DNA of 64,000 nucleotides from assembly GCA_003640385.1 (NCBI GenBank), contig RCAB01000036.1, positions 186,001 to 250,000 of the forward strand, in the 5' to 3' direction. Both the position numbers and the translations under genes were made by a program. This document shows positions 36,501-50,528 of this stretch, piece by piece. The stretch comes from Setaria digitata (lineage: Eukaryota; Nematoda; Chromadorea; Rhabditida; Setariidae). The first letter of the stretch is position 1, and the number at the start of each line of letters is the position of its first letter. The notes under the pieces are model-generated. The model searched no databases, was not told the DNA's origin, and saw only the letters and a list, made by a program, of their open reading frames with translations.

Positions 36501-37799
36501 ACTTTCTATCATCCAAAAAATAGAAAATCATATCAAAACAAATAAATGCTGAAAACTTCGCATCTAAAATTCAATTGGATAAAATTTGGGAATTTTTTTA
36601 GACACTTTTTTACTGTTTACATCTCATTTATTCAATCAGTTTGTTTTCCCAGATGCATTCATCGTTCTTTTTTGCGCTCATTCATTAACAAACTGGACTT
36701 GACTTCCTTTCTCTGAGTTGCAAAGTTCCCTTTCGTACGATTGCATTTTCCAATTTTTCTCAAAAATAGAGGAGAGAGATGTAAATTCTGTAAATTTGAA
36801 ATTTAAATTCTGACGAAGTTGAATATTTATTCCGAAGAAAAAAAAATTCCGAGAGTATTTGAAATTGATTTTACACTTTTAATTATTTAATTTTGGTTAT
36901 CACTTTTGTTTACTTTTTAATTTTGTGCTTTCAAATTATTAGACTATAGTTACAATGAACAGAAAGTTTTACTTAGAATGGATTGACGAATTCTAAAGAT
37001 TTATTTTCATTTGATATTACTTTGTATCACTATATTGGGACTAATTCAGCTTTTCATATTTCTTTTAAGTCTTTTAAACACTTTGAAGATTATCATTTGA
37101 AATTCTGTTTTTCAGTTTATTAATTTTCTCTTCTAATGTTCATTTTAGACCGAATGCTAACTTTTCACTTTCTCAGAAGTTCTTTAAAATGTAATCTGCA
37201 GTTTTTTCCTGTATGTGTTTAATAACATTTTTTTTTAAAACATTTCATCAATTTACTGCTTGACTAAAAGATCTAAATTTCGGATTCCAAAGCTTCATAG
37301 CCTTTCAGGCATACAAACACACTTCTTTCTTAATTTAAGGTTACTGATATTAATCTCCAATCGGTATTCTTTGTTTGTTTTGTCTTCTTGAAGGTTGCTG
37401 ATTGATTAGCTAAATGAATAAATTAACGTACTTTGAAATTCTATATCTACTTATCTCTCATTACCTCTCACATCCCGTCTGCTACAACTGCAGCAGTCTC
37501 TGGATTTGAAGTTATTCCCGTTAATTAACATTAACACCTGTTTAATTAAATGATCACTATAAAAAGTTGAGTTTACACAGTTTCAGTTCGGGCAATAAAC
37601 GATGCGAAATATAAGGAAGCACTGCCTTTTCTCGTTTCTACTTGTTAACACTTTATATGAATGCTGCAGTTTAGTTTACAATCTTGTTTAAATAATAAAA
37701 TTTGGCAACCGATATGAATTGACATAAATCATTGTTCAAATTATCTCTGTTTCTTTAGAAAGTAAAAAATTTCATTACCACTTCCATATCATACGATTT

Positions 37800-38110
37800 A
37801 TGAACTTCGGCGGGTAGCATGCGTCTTTCGAGAAGCCCAAACTTCTGTGAGCTTCATGACTGTCAAGAAATATATCAGATGAAATTATCGTAATTTATTT
37901 CACCTCACTTTCTGAAACACACAACCTTAGTTCCACTTTCAAGTGGCAGTGAAATACGGAAATACGTGGACATTGTTGTGTCATCGATTGCGTAACACTG
38001 TACTTTCCTACAGTTCCGAGTAGAAATAAAGAGTTCTGAAGCTAATGGATTCAGATTCCATGTCAGGAAAAGAAGTTTGGAACAAGGATGAAAAGTAATA
38101 GCTTATTTTT
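37800..38110. other. GC-richer island with exon-like frames on both strands
   Basis: Minus strand: a frame of more than 50 codons including VQCYAIDDTTMSTYF ends at AAG|GTTGTG (about 37925), then TTCTTGACAG precedes a short frame with a stop. Plus strand: CTTTCCTACAG is followed by FRVEIKSSEANGFRF and a stop (38014-38091). Only one strand can be right, and neither model is complete. Confidence 0.3.
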
Positions 38111-41100
38111 GGAGTTTTAGTTTCATGTGCTGAAACTTACGTTCTGTTTGAATAATTTTTTTTATCATTGCTTCGCTTATTTTCTCATTGTTTACTTACG
38201 TTTCTGTTGAAATGGTCATTGCTATAGTATTACATTGATGGAGTTGAGCATTTCAATAATTAAATGCGGATTTACAACTGCTAATCAATTAATTCTAAAT
38301 TTGACGACTCTCTGCGATCCAATATTGTTTTTCTGTTTTGAATTAATTAGGAGAGGCTATTCTAATTATTAAAAACTTTAAACAAACAAATGATTGATTT
38401 AGTAACGACACAACGATGGTGTCGTTCAAAACGAAACAAAGGTTTTTTGGAATAAAATATTTAGTCTATTCGAAACAATTGTCCGGAACTAGTTGATTGG
38501 TTGGCTTTTTGCATCGGTCCTGAAGAAAACAGAGATCTCCGCTTCAGTCCATAGTTTTGCGCACAAACCATTCCATCACATCTGTCAAAGTTCAAATTTA
38601 AATCCCCTATTTTGAACCAAAAATCAAAAAAGTTTTACTACTTCCGGAAAAAATTCGAATATTTTCACAATTGTTTCAATTTTTTATCAAATATCTTGTA
38701 TTCTATTCATAAATTAAGACTTGACAATGAAATGACCGTAAATGACGAAGTTGCTACCAGAAGGTGGCGATTATTTTTGAATGGGAAATTTGAATAGTTC
38801 AGTTAGAGGACAACAATTTCATCGAAAAACAATCTTCGTTGATGTTCAATAGCATCTAGCACGCAACGAATGTATGTCAAGGCTATTCCTTTAGTGCCTT
38901 ATTTTTGGCCGATACTTATTTCCGAATAACAACGATATCTGAACATTTTTAACATTCTATCCTCTGCCTTCAAATATTCAAATTTTTTTTTGATTTAAAA
39001 CATTCGAAATGACCGATAAATTTTGTTCTACAAAGTGATTTACAAGCGATTTGAGATTGATTTATCTAAATGAATTATAACGTAACTTCTATATAAAAGG
39101 ATTTTTAGGAACAGTTTCAAGATATACTTCGCTTTTAAAATTTTAAAAGAAAGTTTTAAAGTTTCTCGAAATCCTGAAGAACGAAAATTTTCTGATATGA
39201 TATTTGAAAATTTTGAAAGTTCTGTACAGCTATGTCTCTAGCACTCCACATTTTTCGAAGTGAGTTTCCGAAACTTTTGAAGGTGATGAATTTTTCTTGA
39301 ATTTCAACTGCTCAAAAAATTTTTCTAAAGATCAAAGTAGTTTAATCTACCGTCACTGTAAAAATCTTCACATTGTTCCGTTCCATATGGTCCTGTCGAT
39401 TCCTAATTTCATTCCACCATTCATTCAAATTCTTTCGAAGTTTCTGCTTTGAAAAATTGCATTTGCAAGGGCCGATTCTAATCAGTGTCTGCAATCTGTT
39501 TGCAGTGAAAGCGTAAACGTTAATTTCAACTTCTTTAAAAATCGAAATTTTAATCAACATTAATTTGTTTTTCACTCTACATAATGGGCTGTCGCCTCCG
39601 AGATATTTGTCCTTCAAATTTTTGTGGTCACCCCGATTCCATTTCTACGACATTTATTGCATTTTTCGATAAAATATTGTTTTAAACAAGAACTGATAAC
39701 TTTATAGCAAATTAACTGATAAGAAAAAGCACGTGTTGCCTCTGAGCAGTAGGAGGCAAGAATAAACAGTTTCAAGTAAAAACACTTAATGATTATAAGT
39801 CATGTAGATATAACTTATTTAAAATCTAATTTTAATTTGAATGTGTACTGGAGAATCTGAGGACTAGAAGCATTCAAGCTACAGTATTAATGCTCTGCTG
39901 GATATTCAAATCTCAGTCTCCTGGATGGCCTACTGCGAATTGTGGATGCACGAGACAAGTGTACACTTTAATCTAGCTTCCTAATTGGGCACCAAGTTAG
40001 GCTTAAGAAGCATACGAAGCAGGGAGGAGTAGCGCCATCTATCATCAGAACTTTCGATAAAAGATTCCATCCTCACCTATCTCGTCTCATTCAATTTGAT
40101 CCGATCCGATCTGATACGAGTTTATCTCTTTGTGTAGCAGTGGTAGCTGTAGCAGAAGACAATTCGAATTTGACCTGAGTACAATTGGAGACATGACACA
40201 CTCTCTTTTGAGTCAGTCTTATGCCGTATAGTGTCTAGGTTAAATGGCTTCCTTTTTTTCTTTTCCTATTGCCAGAAAATGAATGGGTCAAGGGTCACAA
40301 AGAGGCTACAAAATTTATTCTATCTATCATTCTCTATCATTTCCGTAGTGTTCTTTATGTGAGTATGCTATATTTGAACAGTCGTCATAGGAATAATTCA
40401 AATCCAATCCTCAGAGAGCAAACATTTCCTTCCCATTAGAAGCGGTCTTTTCCGTCAAGGGATGCTGTCAAAATAAAATATTAATTACATTAAGCAGTCG
40501 AAAATTTTGAAAATTTGGAATATTTAAAAGAAATGAATTTTAACCGAGAGTGAGGACAACTATATAGGAAGAGAAAGAGAGAGAATGCACACTCAGCTTC
40601 TCTTATCACTCAAGTTTCGGAATGATAACAATTTTTCATTGATCAAGTAGTTCGAGTGATTATACCTCATTTAATTATGAAAGAATCCACGTTTGATTGA
40701 AAATGAGACAGCACAAATATTCAATATGTTTCGACCAATGTCGTAATAAGTTATGATAATGAGTTATGCTTATTACCTCGAACTAGATTACTAGGTGACA
40801 TTCATATTTGATAAGTTCACTTGAAAATCTACCTTCTAATTGACAGTCAGAATGTTATAGCTCCAGTCCATGTAAGTTACGGCAGATTAAAAAAAAAACA
40901 TTTATGGCTCCTTCATCACTTTATATTTTGACTCCATTTTCAGTCACTTTATAAGTACAGATTGGATTTGCTTCTGCATAATTCTTCAGCCGGTCTTAGT
41001 TTATTCCAAATATCAAACTTACTCGAAAAATCTTCATCTAAGCAATATCGTCAAGAGAAGCATCAAATATTTGGTTGACTACTTCAAAGCTGCATATTCA

Positions 41101-41791
41101 CATGCTAACTTAGTTAATTAGATGTATTGTTGAACTCTCCTGGAAGAATTATCGTACATAATACCAAAATTCATGTAATTGTCGCAATAAACAACTTATA
41201 AAATTTGAAAATTTGAAATTTATCGTTGTGTGCATCAAATGAAATCGAGTCGATCGGGTGAAAAATGATCCGAACGCTATTTACTCAAATGCAAGGCAAT
41301 TGCAGAAGGAATATAGCAAAAGCATTGATTATCGATAATGCCAACAGGAAGACCTCTCAAAGTTCCACTAGACTAGACCGGCTATTGCTCACTATATGTT
41401 AGTGTTAAGATTTAAAAAATAAAAATACTTCGAAGTTCCTTAAAATCTCTTAATTACCACTTCATTTCACAAATTAAAACAGCAATGCTGAAAAATATTT
41501 GTGAGAAAATATGTAACGGTAATAAATCCAATTACCAACTCTTGATATGCGATTTGGAAAAAGTAGTTCCGTTAACAGACATATTAAATAAAAATTGTAA
41601 CATCTCGCATTCAACATACTTCACTACTGACCTTTGACCCCAAGTATATATTTTGCTGCGGCAAGATGTACATAGCTGAAAAAGATCGTATAGCGGAAAA
41701 ATTCCATAAGTAGAGATGGGAGGAATCAATGAGATATAGAACTAGAAACTATTTCAGCCTCTTGTCCAGCTAGTACGTAATGTGCAGATAG

Positions 41792-41915
41792 ATTAATGCA
41801 TAATTAGTCTATAAATCAATAGATAATTAGTTTAAATAGCTGAGCNTAAGATTTAAAAAAAATTAATGCATAATTAGTCTATAAATCAATAGATAATTAG
41901 TTTAAATAGCTGAGC
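41792..41915. repeat. 54-bp exact duplication flanking an unknown base
   Basis: Positions 41792-41845 and 41862-41915 are identical, 70 bases apart, with the only N of the window at 41846 between them. Most likely a failed contig merge or an uncertain tandem repeat. Confidence 0.9.
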
Positions 41916-44900
41916 TACTGGGAATAGTTATACATCTAGCCTTCTGAATCGAATTCATAAATGATTGCCATGCAGAAGCTTTGTACTCCTCGCACTTATC
42001 TTTGTCTCTCTCTCTCGTGTACTCTCATGATTAGTAGTACGGTAAATTAGTGAAGTGGATGAAGAGGTGAGAAGGCTAGTCGAGGTTTACCTTCACTTAA
42101 TGACCCGACATCAATTAAAAGCAACCTGCAAGATGCTACTGGGTGTCAAGGTCAGCACTGGCCTCCCTTTTGCTGACCAATGGCCACTCAGGTCCGAGTT
42201 ACGCCTCTTCTGTCAGCTGCAACTCACTTCATCCCTCCTCAGAAATATGTTCCCAATACATCTATATATATATGGAGGAGCTTTACTTTCATCAGTTCGC
42301 TCCTCCACTCTTTCCCTCAACGCTTCATTCGCCGTAGTGCACCAAAATTTCGCTAAGATTTAAAATTTCCTAAAAGTTGAAATTAGTTTGACTCAAAATA
42401 CTATCTCTGTGTAATTTAATCACTTTTGGTAAACGGCACTTTCTATAAACCTTTATGGCACTTTCACTTCAAGCTATGAAATTTTTCAGCTTTTTGAAGC
42501 TTAGATATTTTGAAATTAAATTTAAATAATTCAGCGACTTACTTGCTGGAGCTACAGTATCCCAGAAGAAATGCAACATAAATATGTTAATTGATTGCTT
42601 TGGTGTTGCACTTGGTATTGAGTGACCAACAGTGACCCTTTAGGGGAGAGAGTGATCACTTCCACGTTTCTCTAATTTTAAGTGGTTATTAAGTTTCTAA
42701 CGTGGTCAACTAATTTTTAGAATTTCTGAACATTTCGAAAATTTTGTTGGAGAACAAAATTTTTAATTTAAGATTTTCTCAAATTTATTGAATTTCTCCA
42801 CATGTCTAGATGACCATCACGAATTCGAAAACAGAAGTTGGGTTTAGAAAATTTGAAAAATTGTTGTTTACTTCATAAACTTTGTATGAAACGGTTGGTT
42901 TCGTAATGATAATTTTTTTCCGTTAGATAAAGAAATTTGTAAAATTTTCAAAAAATTAAAAATTTTAGACCTAACCCAGGAAATTTCTGAGAAAGTATTG
43001 AATAATTTCCAACGACTTTCTACTCATTAAAATTTACTCAGAAAATCTATGATTTCAATCTTCTGCGATATGACTTAACATTAACATAAAAATGCGAAGG
43101 CGAGAGCTGATAGACTGAACAGACCCTCTGGATCTATGGATTTTGCAGCTGTTTAGCTGTTTCGAATGTTCACAGCTTTCATCGCAGTATTGGTCAGCTG
43201 AAAGATAGAACTAGAAAAGGCAAAGGAAGCATAAATGATGTGAGCCTCTTGTAAACACCATTCCCATTCAAATTTGAAATCTGAATAAATTAGTCGTAAA
43301 AGAGTCTTCCAAATAAGATGCAAATTCTGTGCTCGTGCTAGGCTATATTGTGCTTGTTCCTTATACAACATCCCTTCTTCTAATGAACTTCCAAATTTCT
43401 AATTTAGTTTTTACCGCACGAACTCTTGATATTTTGCAACATTATCCGTTTTGAAAGTGCGAAAGATAACTCGTCCTAGATATACATTGTAAAACAGCTG
43501 TGCTGGATTTGCTTGGTAAAATATTCTTAGTAAAATATTTAAATTTCAGGGCAACAAGTGAGAAGAAAGGGAAAAGAGCCAGCACGGTAGCGACGCAATA
43601 GAAGTTCACTGTAATACTTCAAATGCGTGCTGCCGGCTACCTATCCCTTAAAATGATAACTTCACTGATTTGTACTAGACACTAATTAATCCCTACAAAC
43701 ATTCCACTCTCTACCCGCACAGAACACAATAAAGCTTTAACAGGTAATTAATTCATTTATTGAGCTTTTGTTCAAATTGTATTGTTAGGAATAAACGTAA
43801 AGAGCAAAATATAGAAGCAATTAGTCACAATTTCCAAGGTCTGATGTATGTGACGTAGGCTTCGTATAACATCTGGGAATAATTTTTTCATTATTTGTTT
43901 GCAGAAAATGATTATGTGAAAGATTAATAATTTATCTTGCATAATGATAGATGAAACATTAATAAGGAAATAAGTATGCAATAAAGTTAAGCGAGTTAAG
44001 GATAAGTGCGAAATAATTAAGACTAATTAAGGTCAACTAATAAAGCAACAAGAATGGGATAGATTTAAGAAGTGATTAATAAATGAGCAGGCTACAGATT
44101 GAAGGGCAAATTAATAAAAAAAATTGTTAAATTTCAGCAAAATTTAGCTCTATCCAAACATATGCAGCGAAATTTTTCCTTATTCACATTCACCAAAAAT
44201 GTTTTCGGCGATTTTCCCACCAGCTCAAAGGTTATTGAAATTTATTGTCTTTTTCCCGATAATTTAAAAATTTTTGCCTTTAGATTTTATGAAACCATAT
44301 ATTTAACGTCGGCTAATTATCACTTCATTTTTTTAAAGTGCCAAACTAACTTTATTCCACCTCGCTTAATATCCATTCTTTTATTGATTTATGGTTACCA
44401 ATTTTTTGATTTCATAAATTTCAAATTTGCCTCTAGTCAAAGGTTGGAAAACTATCACCAATTTATTTGACTGCAGTAAATAAAACTGAACTTATTTGTT
44501 CTAACTTATTCTCAATATCTAACTCAGTCAAGTCAAGTATTTAGTTTTTTAGTCCCATTATGTAATAACATTATAAGATTTACTGAAAAAAAATTGTAAT
44601 ATCAGAAGTAGGATAAAGTAAATGAAGAGAGTAAATAGCGTTGATGAGATATATTTGTCGGCTTATCTTTGTAGTCAGATAATAACAAAAGATGTGACAC
44701 TTTGACACTTTAGTTGTTGATCGTCATGAATTAATTTGAACAAATAGCCTATGTATAATGCTCATTACAATGTTTCTTTTAAAAGGAGGTCATCGTAGGA
44801 ATAAATAATTACACCGAATCATTCCTGAATCTGAATGCTTTATCATCATTTCTATTTCTTCATTTTTCTTAGTTATGAGATGTAAATGCTAACTAAAGCA

Positions 44901-45520
44901 CTGTTTCATAAGTTTTCCTACTGAAATGATGAACTCTTATTGGTTTCTTTTTAATTAATAATTATGAATTCATAATTGGCCAAGGTGACAAAATTTACCT
45001 GTTTGTCAATACATATTATATTTTATTTGTTGTTAAAGTTGCTACTAGACACATCACTGTAAAACTAAATTGCTGTAACTCTAAACTGCAATATTTAACT
45101 CAAAAGATGCTCCTAAATTAATTACTTCTTAACATCACTTATTGCTGAAGTTTATATGAAAATCCAGAAAGTGTATACATTTCAGGCCTTCCACTGAAAA
45201 TAACACTGCAGAAAACAATCTAATCGGTAATTCGTTTTTTTTTTTAGTTTGGCAGTTTAGCGCATAATTTAAAAAAAAAATGCCATTGAATTTGATTGAT
45301 CTAAATTTAAAATTTGATTTTGCTATTTTAAATTATGATATGAGATATGAGTGTGATATATGAAAAATTTGTAATACTGCAGTTTTTATTTAACGAGTGG
45401 TGCTAAAACATTGCAAACACGTCCTTGAAATTTCAATTAATGTATGATAAATGTTCGAACTTTCGTTTTTGAAATCAAAATTTTTATCTGCTAGCGATAA
45501 AAATTGATTATTCAGGAACG

Positions 45521-48500
45521 ATGGATGAAATTCAAAGTGGAAATTTACAGACTGAAAAAACTGCTAAAAAAAAGGAAATACAAGGGGTAACGCGAATTTT
45601 GTTTTAAAATATGTTCATAAACCTAGTTCGCTATAAATTTATTGTTTTAAAATAGTTATTGTAATTCTAGCATTACTTTCCTAATTTTTGCTGTTCCTGG
45701 AATCAAGATGAAAATCAATGAATTTTTATCTTCTGTATTTAATGGTAAAATGAAAAGCGTTGTTTCTAGACAGCGCTGGCAGTTTTAATGGAAAATCGTG
45801 CCAAAGCATTCGGAAGTATAGAAAATAAATTGAAAAAACGATTATTTAATGATATCACAAATTGGTAAGATCATAAATAATAACTTAAGAGTTAAATTAT
45901 GAAATTCGTTTTTGAATTAGCATAGCGACAGCTCATGAAAGAATTGAAGCTGTAAAAGTGTTCTTCATTTTGATATAATAAATAAACGATATTTCAGTAA
46001 GAAAAATATCTGGCTTAAATACTTAAAAGCAAACTTGCTGACTATTTTAAAAGCCTTGTGAAAACAATAATAAAGCAGTCTTAACATAATCTGTCTCAGA
46101 TCATGAACACCCCATAATATCCAATTATTTTCCTAATTAAGATTTGGTTACAGTTTTTGATTTCTAGCCAAAATAGCAAATATCAGAAACGAAATGTTCC
46201 GAAGACTGACCCGTGGCAAACTTCTATTACGGAATACGCAGTCGTCAAACATAGGCCGTCAATTTCTGGAAGTTTGAAGAAAACAACAAATAAGGAAACT
46301 GATGGAAAATTGAAGCAGACTGCTTGGAATGAGAGAATATCTTTTTCCTCACCTCAGTCAGCTTCTGAGATGGACATCGAATATGAGGTGGTGGAGGATT
46401 CTTCACGGTCAATTCAAAATGAGAGTGAAGTTCAGGAAGATATCGAAATGTATGAATTGCAAACCCGCTTTAGTCAAACACTTGGAAAACGCTTCGGTAC
46501 AGTACAGCAACATATTCATGAAGATGCACAAGGACCAGTTTTTAAGCGACGAAAAGAAGTAATTTGAATAATTTACAAATATCGAAAGTCGCATCTTTAC
46601 GGTATTTACAGAAGTCAAATTTGGAAAATATTTTTATTTGTGGTCAAAAATATTTCTAATGTGCTAAGAAAGTTTATGGATCCAAATATTCCATCCCAAG
46701 TTTCGGACATGTCAACTTTGAAATAAGAATGAGGCTACCTACCAAGAGAGAAGTTTAGCAAAATCTGTCTAGATCTAGTATGAGTTAGGATCTGTATTCT
46801 ATCTGGTCCTTATCTGTACACAAGACTTTTTCCATGATAAATTTATATTTGATATTTTAATAATTTTGAAAAGTAATGAAGAAATTAAGGACGAAGAAAA
46901 AGACGAGAAATCTAAAAGCGGCAATGCCAAGCAAAGCAAAGAAAACGGTATACTGTTTGCGAACAATTCGGAAACGGACGAGGAATTTTGTTGTAAAGCT
47001 GTGAGTTCTATTTCACTTCGTTTAACAATGTAAAACTTATACGAAAGAATGTGTACTTGAAGATTTAAAAAATTTCTTCCCATATATAGCGTCTTGTCAA
47101 AAATTCTGTTCAAGCCAGCTGATTTTCAGATCACTTCTTCTTACACTTCAAAATTTTTGTTAAAAATTTGCTAAATACTATATTGGTGATAAACTTGCAC
47201 TATTTAGTGACAAATAATATAAGCTTTTACTAATATATTTTTGATATTTAAATTAAATCTCAAATATTTTAGATTAAATATTATTTTCAGAAATACTCAT
47301 TAGTGGTTGTACAGAAGCCATCCATTCTCACGGCGGGCTTTGCGTGCATTCAAAAAGATGTTTTGAAAGACTTGTTGATATCAATGGAACCGCAAAAATT
47401 CATGGAAAAATACACTCTCGTTGATTGTCGGTATCCGTATGAGTATGATGGTGGCCACATTAAGGTAACCGTTGTCGAATTCATTTCTTTGCTGAATTGT
47501 TTCAAATAAATGATAATAAATAATTAGCAAAAATTAAGGAAATAATGAATCACTAAATTATACGTGAAATGTAGACAACGAAATTTTATACGCTTTATTT
47601 TGCAAATATCTTGAAGTTGATGTTGCTCTAAACTGATTGTAGGGAGCATTGAACATTTATGATCCTGCGGTGCTAGAAAATACATTCTTCCCTAAATGTT
47701 CCATAAAATTCAAAAATATCTGCCAAAAAATTCCAATATTTTACTGCGAATATTCAAGTGCTCGAGGACCCATGTTGTAAGTTACCATAGTGAATTGTTA
47801 AATCAAGTCTTTGTATAATTATGTATTAGCTTTAAAGCAAAGGTTCGACAAGAACTAGACAAATAAGAAGAAAACATGTACTTCTTATTACACCAGGTAT
47901 TTCAGGGTCAGGGTCATTCTAATAGACACTCTTTTTGTACTCTAGATGACATTTTCAGTCATTAGTTGAAACTCATCCTTTATCTAAGTAATGATTCTTT
48001 TTAATCAACTTCAAATGAAGATTTTGAATTTGGAAGTTTCTTTGATCAGATCACTACATATACATAATTGTAACACGTTTACTATCGGACAATAGATACC
48101 AAATCACATTTATTATTTTATGATGATGATTATATCGGATATTATAGTGCATCACATTTACGAAAAAGTGATCGTGTCCGGAACTATCATAAATATCCAT
48201 CTCTATATTACGAAGAAATATATGTCCTGGAAGGAGGCTATAATTCTTTTTACAATACTGACGATGATTGTTTCAAGGTAAAATTTTGCTTCGTCTTTTT
48301 TATCACTTTTAAATTACTGTACTTTCAAGACAGATTATAATAATTTAAATTTAACAAAATGTTTATCATTGTTTGCAGGAACTATGTGAACCAGCAGGTT
48401 ACGTCTCAATGCGAGACAAGAGACATTCAAATACGCTCAAAATATTCCATACACACAGTATACGAAGCGGAATTGGTTTCGAAACAGGAATGTTCCAAAC

Positions 48501-48681
48501 AGCAGTAATTCGAAAAAATGTTGACTTTCGTCGGGCACATTCAGTCCCAGAAATGCCGGAATCACCAACCGCTGCGGAATTTGCCTTGACACGATCTCCA
48601 GAAAAGCATCACTCCGATACTGCTACAGTACCAATGCTCATTAATCCACGTACTCCAACTGGACGCAAAAGCAGTCGTTGA
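45521..48681 (+). CDS. cdc-25: CDC25-type dual-specificity phosphatase A
   Basis: CDC25 removes the inhibitory phosphates from CDK1, opposing Myt1. Exons 45521-45586, 45770-45864, 46168-46558, 46890-47000, 47291-47464, 47643-47776, 48148-48277 and 48379-48681 are all in phase and give 467 residues. The rhodanese-like catalytic domain starts around residue 222: ACIQKDVLKDLLIS, the substrate-binding block LVDCRYPYEYDGGHIKGA, the CX5R loop FYCEYSSARGP with Cys and Arg intact, and YEEIYVLEGGYNSFY. The N-terminal half is regulatory and acidic; the tail has Ser/Thr-Pro sites (RSPEKH, RTPTGR). The residue before the catalytic Cys is Tyr rather than the usual His. An acceptor (TTATTCAG) lies five bases before the ATG. 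It is convergent with the KEN-box gene, 1.8 kb away. Confidence 0.93.
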
Positions 48682-50528
48682 TCGATCGGAAAGCTTTTTG
48701 AAGACTTACAGATCACTAGGTCACTCACAAATCTCTCTTCTAGTTATAGTTTGATATTTTTTTTTTTGTATATATTCTGAAATTTCAGCCACTAGGAAAA
48801 GATTGCTTGAAAAAAACCCCAAAAAAAAAAAACAAAAGAAACTTGCTTGGAATTACTTATAGTTTGATGTGAAGATTTATGAAACAATTATTTTATACTG
48901 CATAAATTTGAAAATAGACAGTTCTATTGCCAATTTTTATTGTTTAAATTTTCTCTCTGGTCAAAAATTATAGTTCAGTTAATTCTAATTTTCAATTAAA
49001 ACTAGAATCTTTATTTTATACTTCTGCTATCACTGTTAGAAAACACCATTCCCGTTATTGTGGGTGCAGCTCTAAAATTGTTGCTCCGTTATGGACGGAA
49101 TCATATTGCTCGTAAATCTAAAATGGTTATGGTATTACACAACTGCTTTTACAGTTGTACATATATATCTGCTTCACCTTTGCCTTGTTTTTTCCGGTTA
49201 ATCCTTGTGGAATTCATTGAGACTTACAAACAACACTCCATTGATTTTGAAAAAGTTAACCTCATTACGTTGAACTTTTAAATGCTTATTAACTTCCCAA
49301 TTATGCTCGAAAAGTCACTCATATTTCATTACGAAAACCTTGGGAATTTTGTAAGAGCTGTATTGATTACGAACATGAAAACTTGCAGTTTCCTTTTAAA
49401 ATTTTATGCTTCAATTGAAATCATTCCAAAAATCCAGCTCTTTCAAGTACAATTTTGTTTGTTTCATTATGTTCCTATTTTTAATACTACATTGCCTCTA
49501 ATTCCCGGTACTTTCATTTTGTCAACTGCCATTCTCGACCTTATCATTTTTATTCCTGTGTAAATCAATTAATGTAGCTGTATCAATTCAACTAAGCTGT
49601 TTCTAAAATTTTACTCCATACCCGGTGAAAAACTAAACTTCCACATGCTCTTTCAAATGACTGACGTTCTGATGGAATAAAGATTACGCAGATTTGAGCT
49701 TCCTTGAGTCAGACAGAAAATATCATGTGAAAAGTAAAAAAGGGTTAGTAATACAGTGAATTCAAAACTTTGCAGTTAACAATTTCATAATACAGAAGTG
49801 AGAATGATTCAAAGGGTACTGCTAAAATTTAGAGCTAATTCACTTTTCCGATCGCCATCCCAGGTATACCAACTCTTCACTGAAAAAAAAAAAATACTTG
49901 TTACATGTTGGTACATGCTTTTTCAATTAAAATTCCGTTTGTGCAACATCTAATAGGGACTCCCTCCGGCGACCTGCATCTTCCGAGTGAAATTTCTTGC
50001 TTTATTTCGGTGCAACCTAATAAATCCTGTGATGTGCCACCTACAATCCGCAGCAAATTCTATATATTTTTCTCTTATTTGGTGGTTCGAACCACATAAA
50101 AATTCATGACGGCTATCTAATTTAAAACAATACAAACTGATACAGATAAAATGGCTTAAAACATCACCACACAAAGGAAAAAAAAAAACAGTGAAAGAGG
50201 TAAGTACAAGTGTACCAAAAAAGTGGGATCATTTAGAAAAAATCCCTGTGATTGATATTATATTACTAAATTCATCAATTTCATCAGGACCAAATATTGA
50301 AACTGGAGCAGAAATTTAATCGTTATTGAAAGATTTGCTAAATAATTTAAAAAGAAAGAGCACTGTATTCGACTCAAAATTCTTGAAAACAGCAAGCAAA
50401 AAGTTAGACACTTAGAAATTTTCCATTAAATCCATTAAATTTCCATTTTCACCCAGACAAAAACGGGAAGGTAGTCGAACAATACAGCTACCACAAAATG
50501 AAAAAAAAGAGTCCTCGAAAAACTGAAA
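48682..50528. other. Convergent intergenic region
   Basis: Space between the CDC25 A stop and the stop of the minus-strand KEN-box gene. AT-rich open frames (49060-49563) lack splice support. A 14-bp perfect palindrome, GTGGTTCGAACCAC, lies at 50082-50095. It resembles a tRNA B box, but no tRNA fold surrounds it. Confidence 0.55.

Larger units (their letters stand above)
27370..45520. other. Long gene-poor region between the cell-cycle genes
   Basis: About 18 kb of AT-rich DNA without a convincing multi-exon gene. Local GC-richer islands occur near 33.4-34.3, 35.8, 37.8-38.1, 40.0 and 42.0-42.3 kb, and some contain exon-like frames, listed separately where splice sites support them. The rest is oligo-A/T tracts, AT microsatellite and short direct repeats. 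Long introns of one gene, unannotated ncRNAs or old repeats are all possible. Confidence 0.5.

Noticed and set aside
42055..42363. Plus-strand 102-residue frame
   Set aside because: GC-richer but without a family, splice partners or upstream acceptor; an overlapping second frame is equally open.
49060..49563. Two adjacent plus-strand frames
   Set aside because: AT-rich, hydrophobic by composition, no splice or family support.
50050..50110. tRNA gene at the GGTTCGAACC motif
   Set aside because: The motif is part of a palindrome; no matching A box or acceptor stem.
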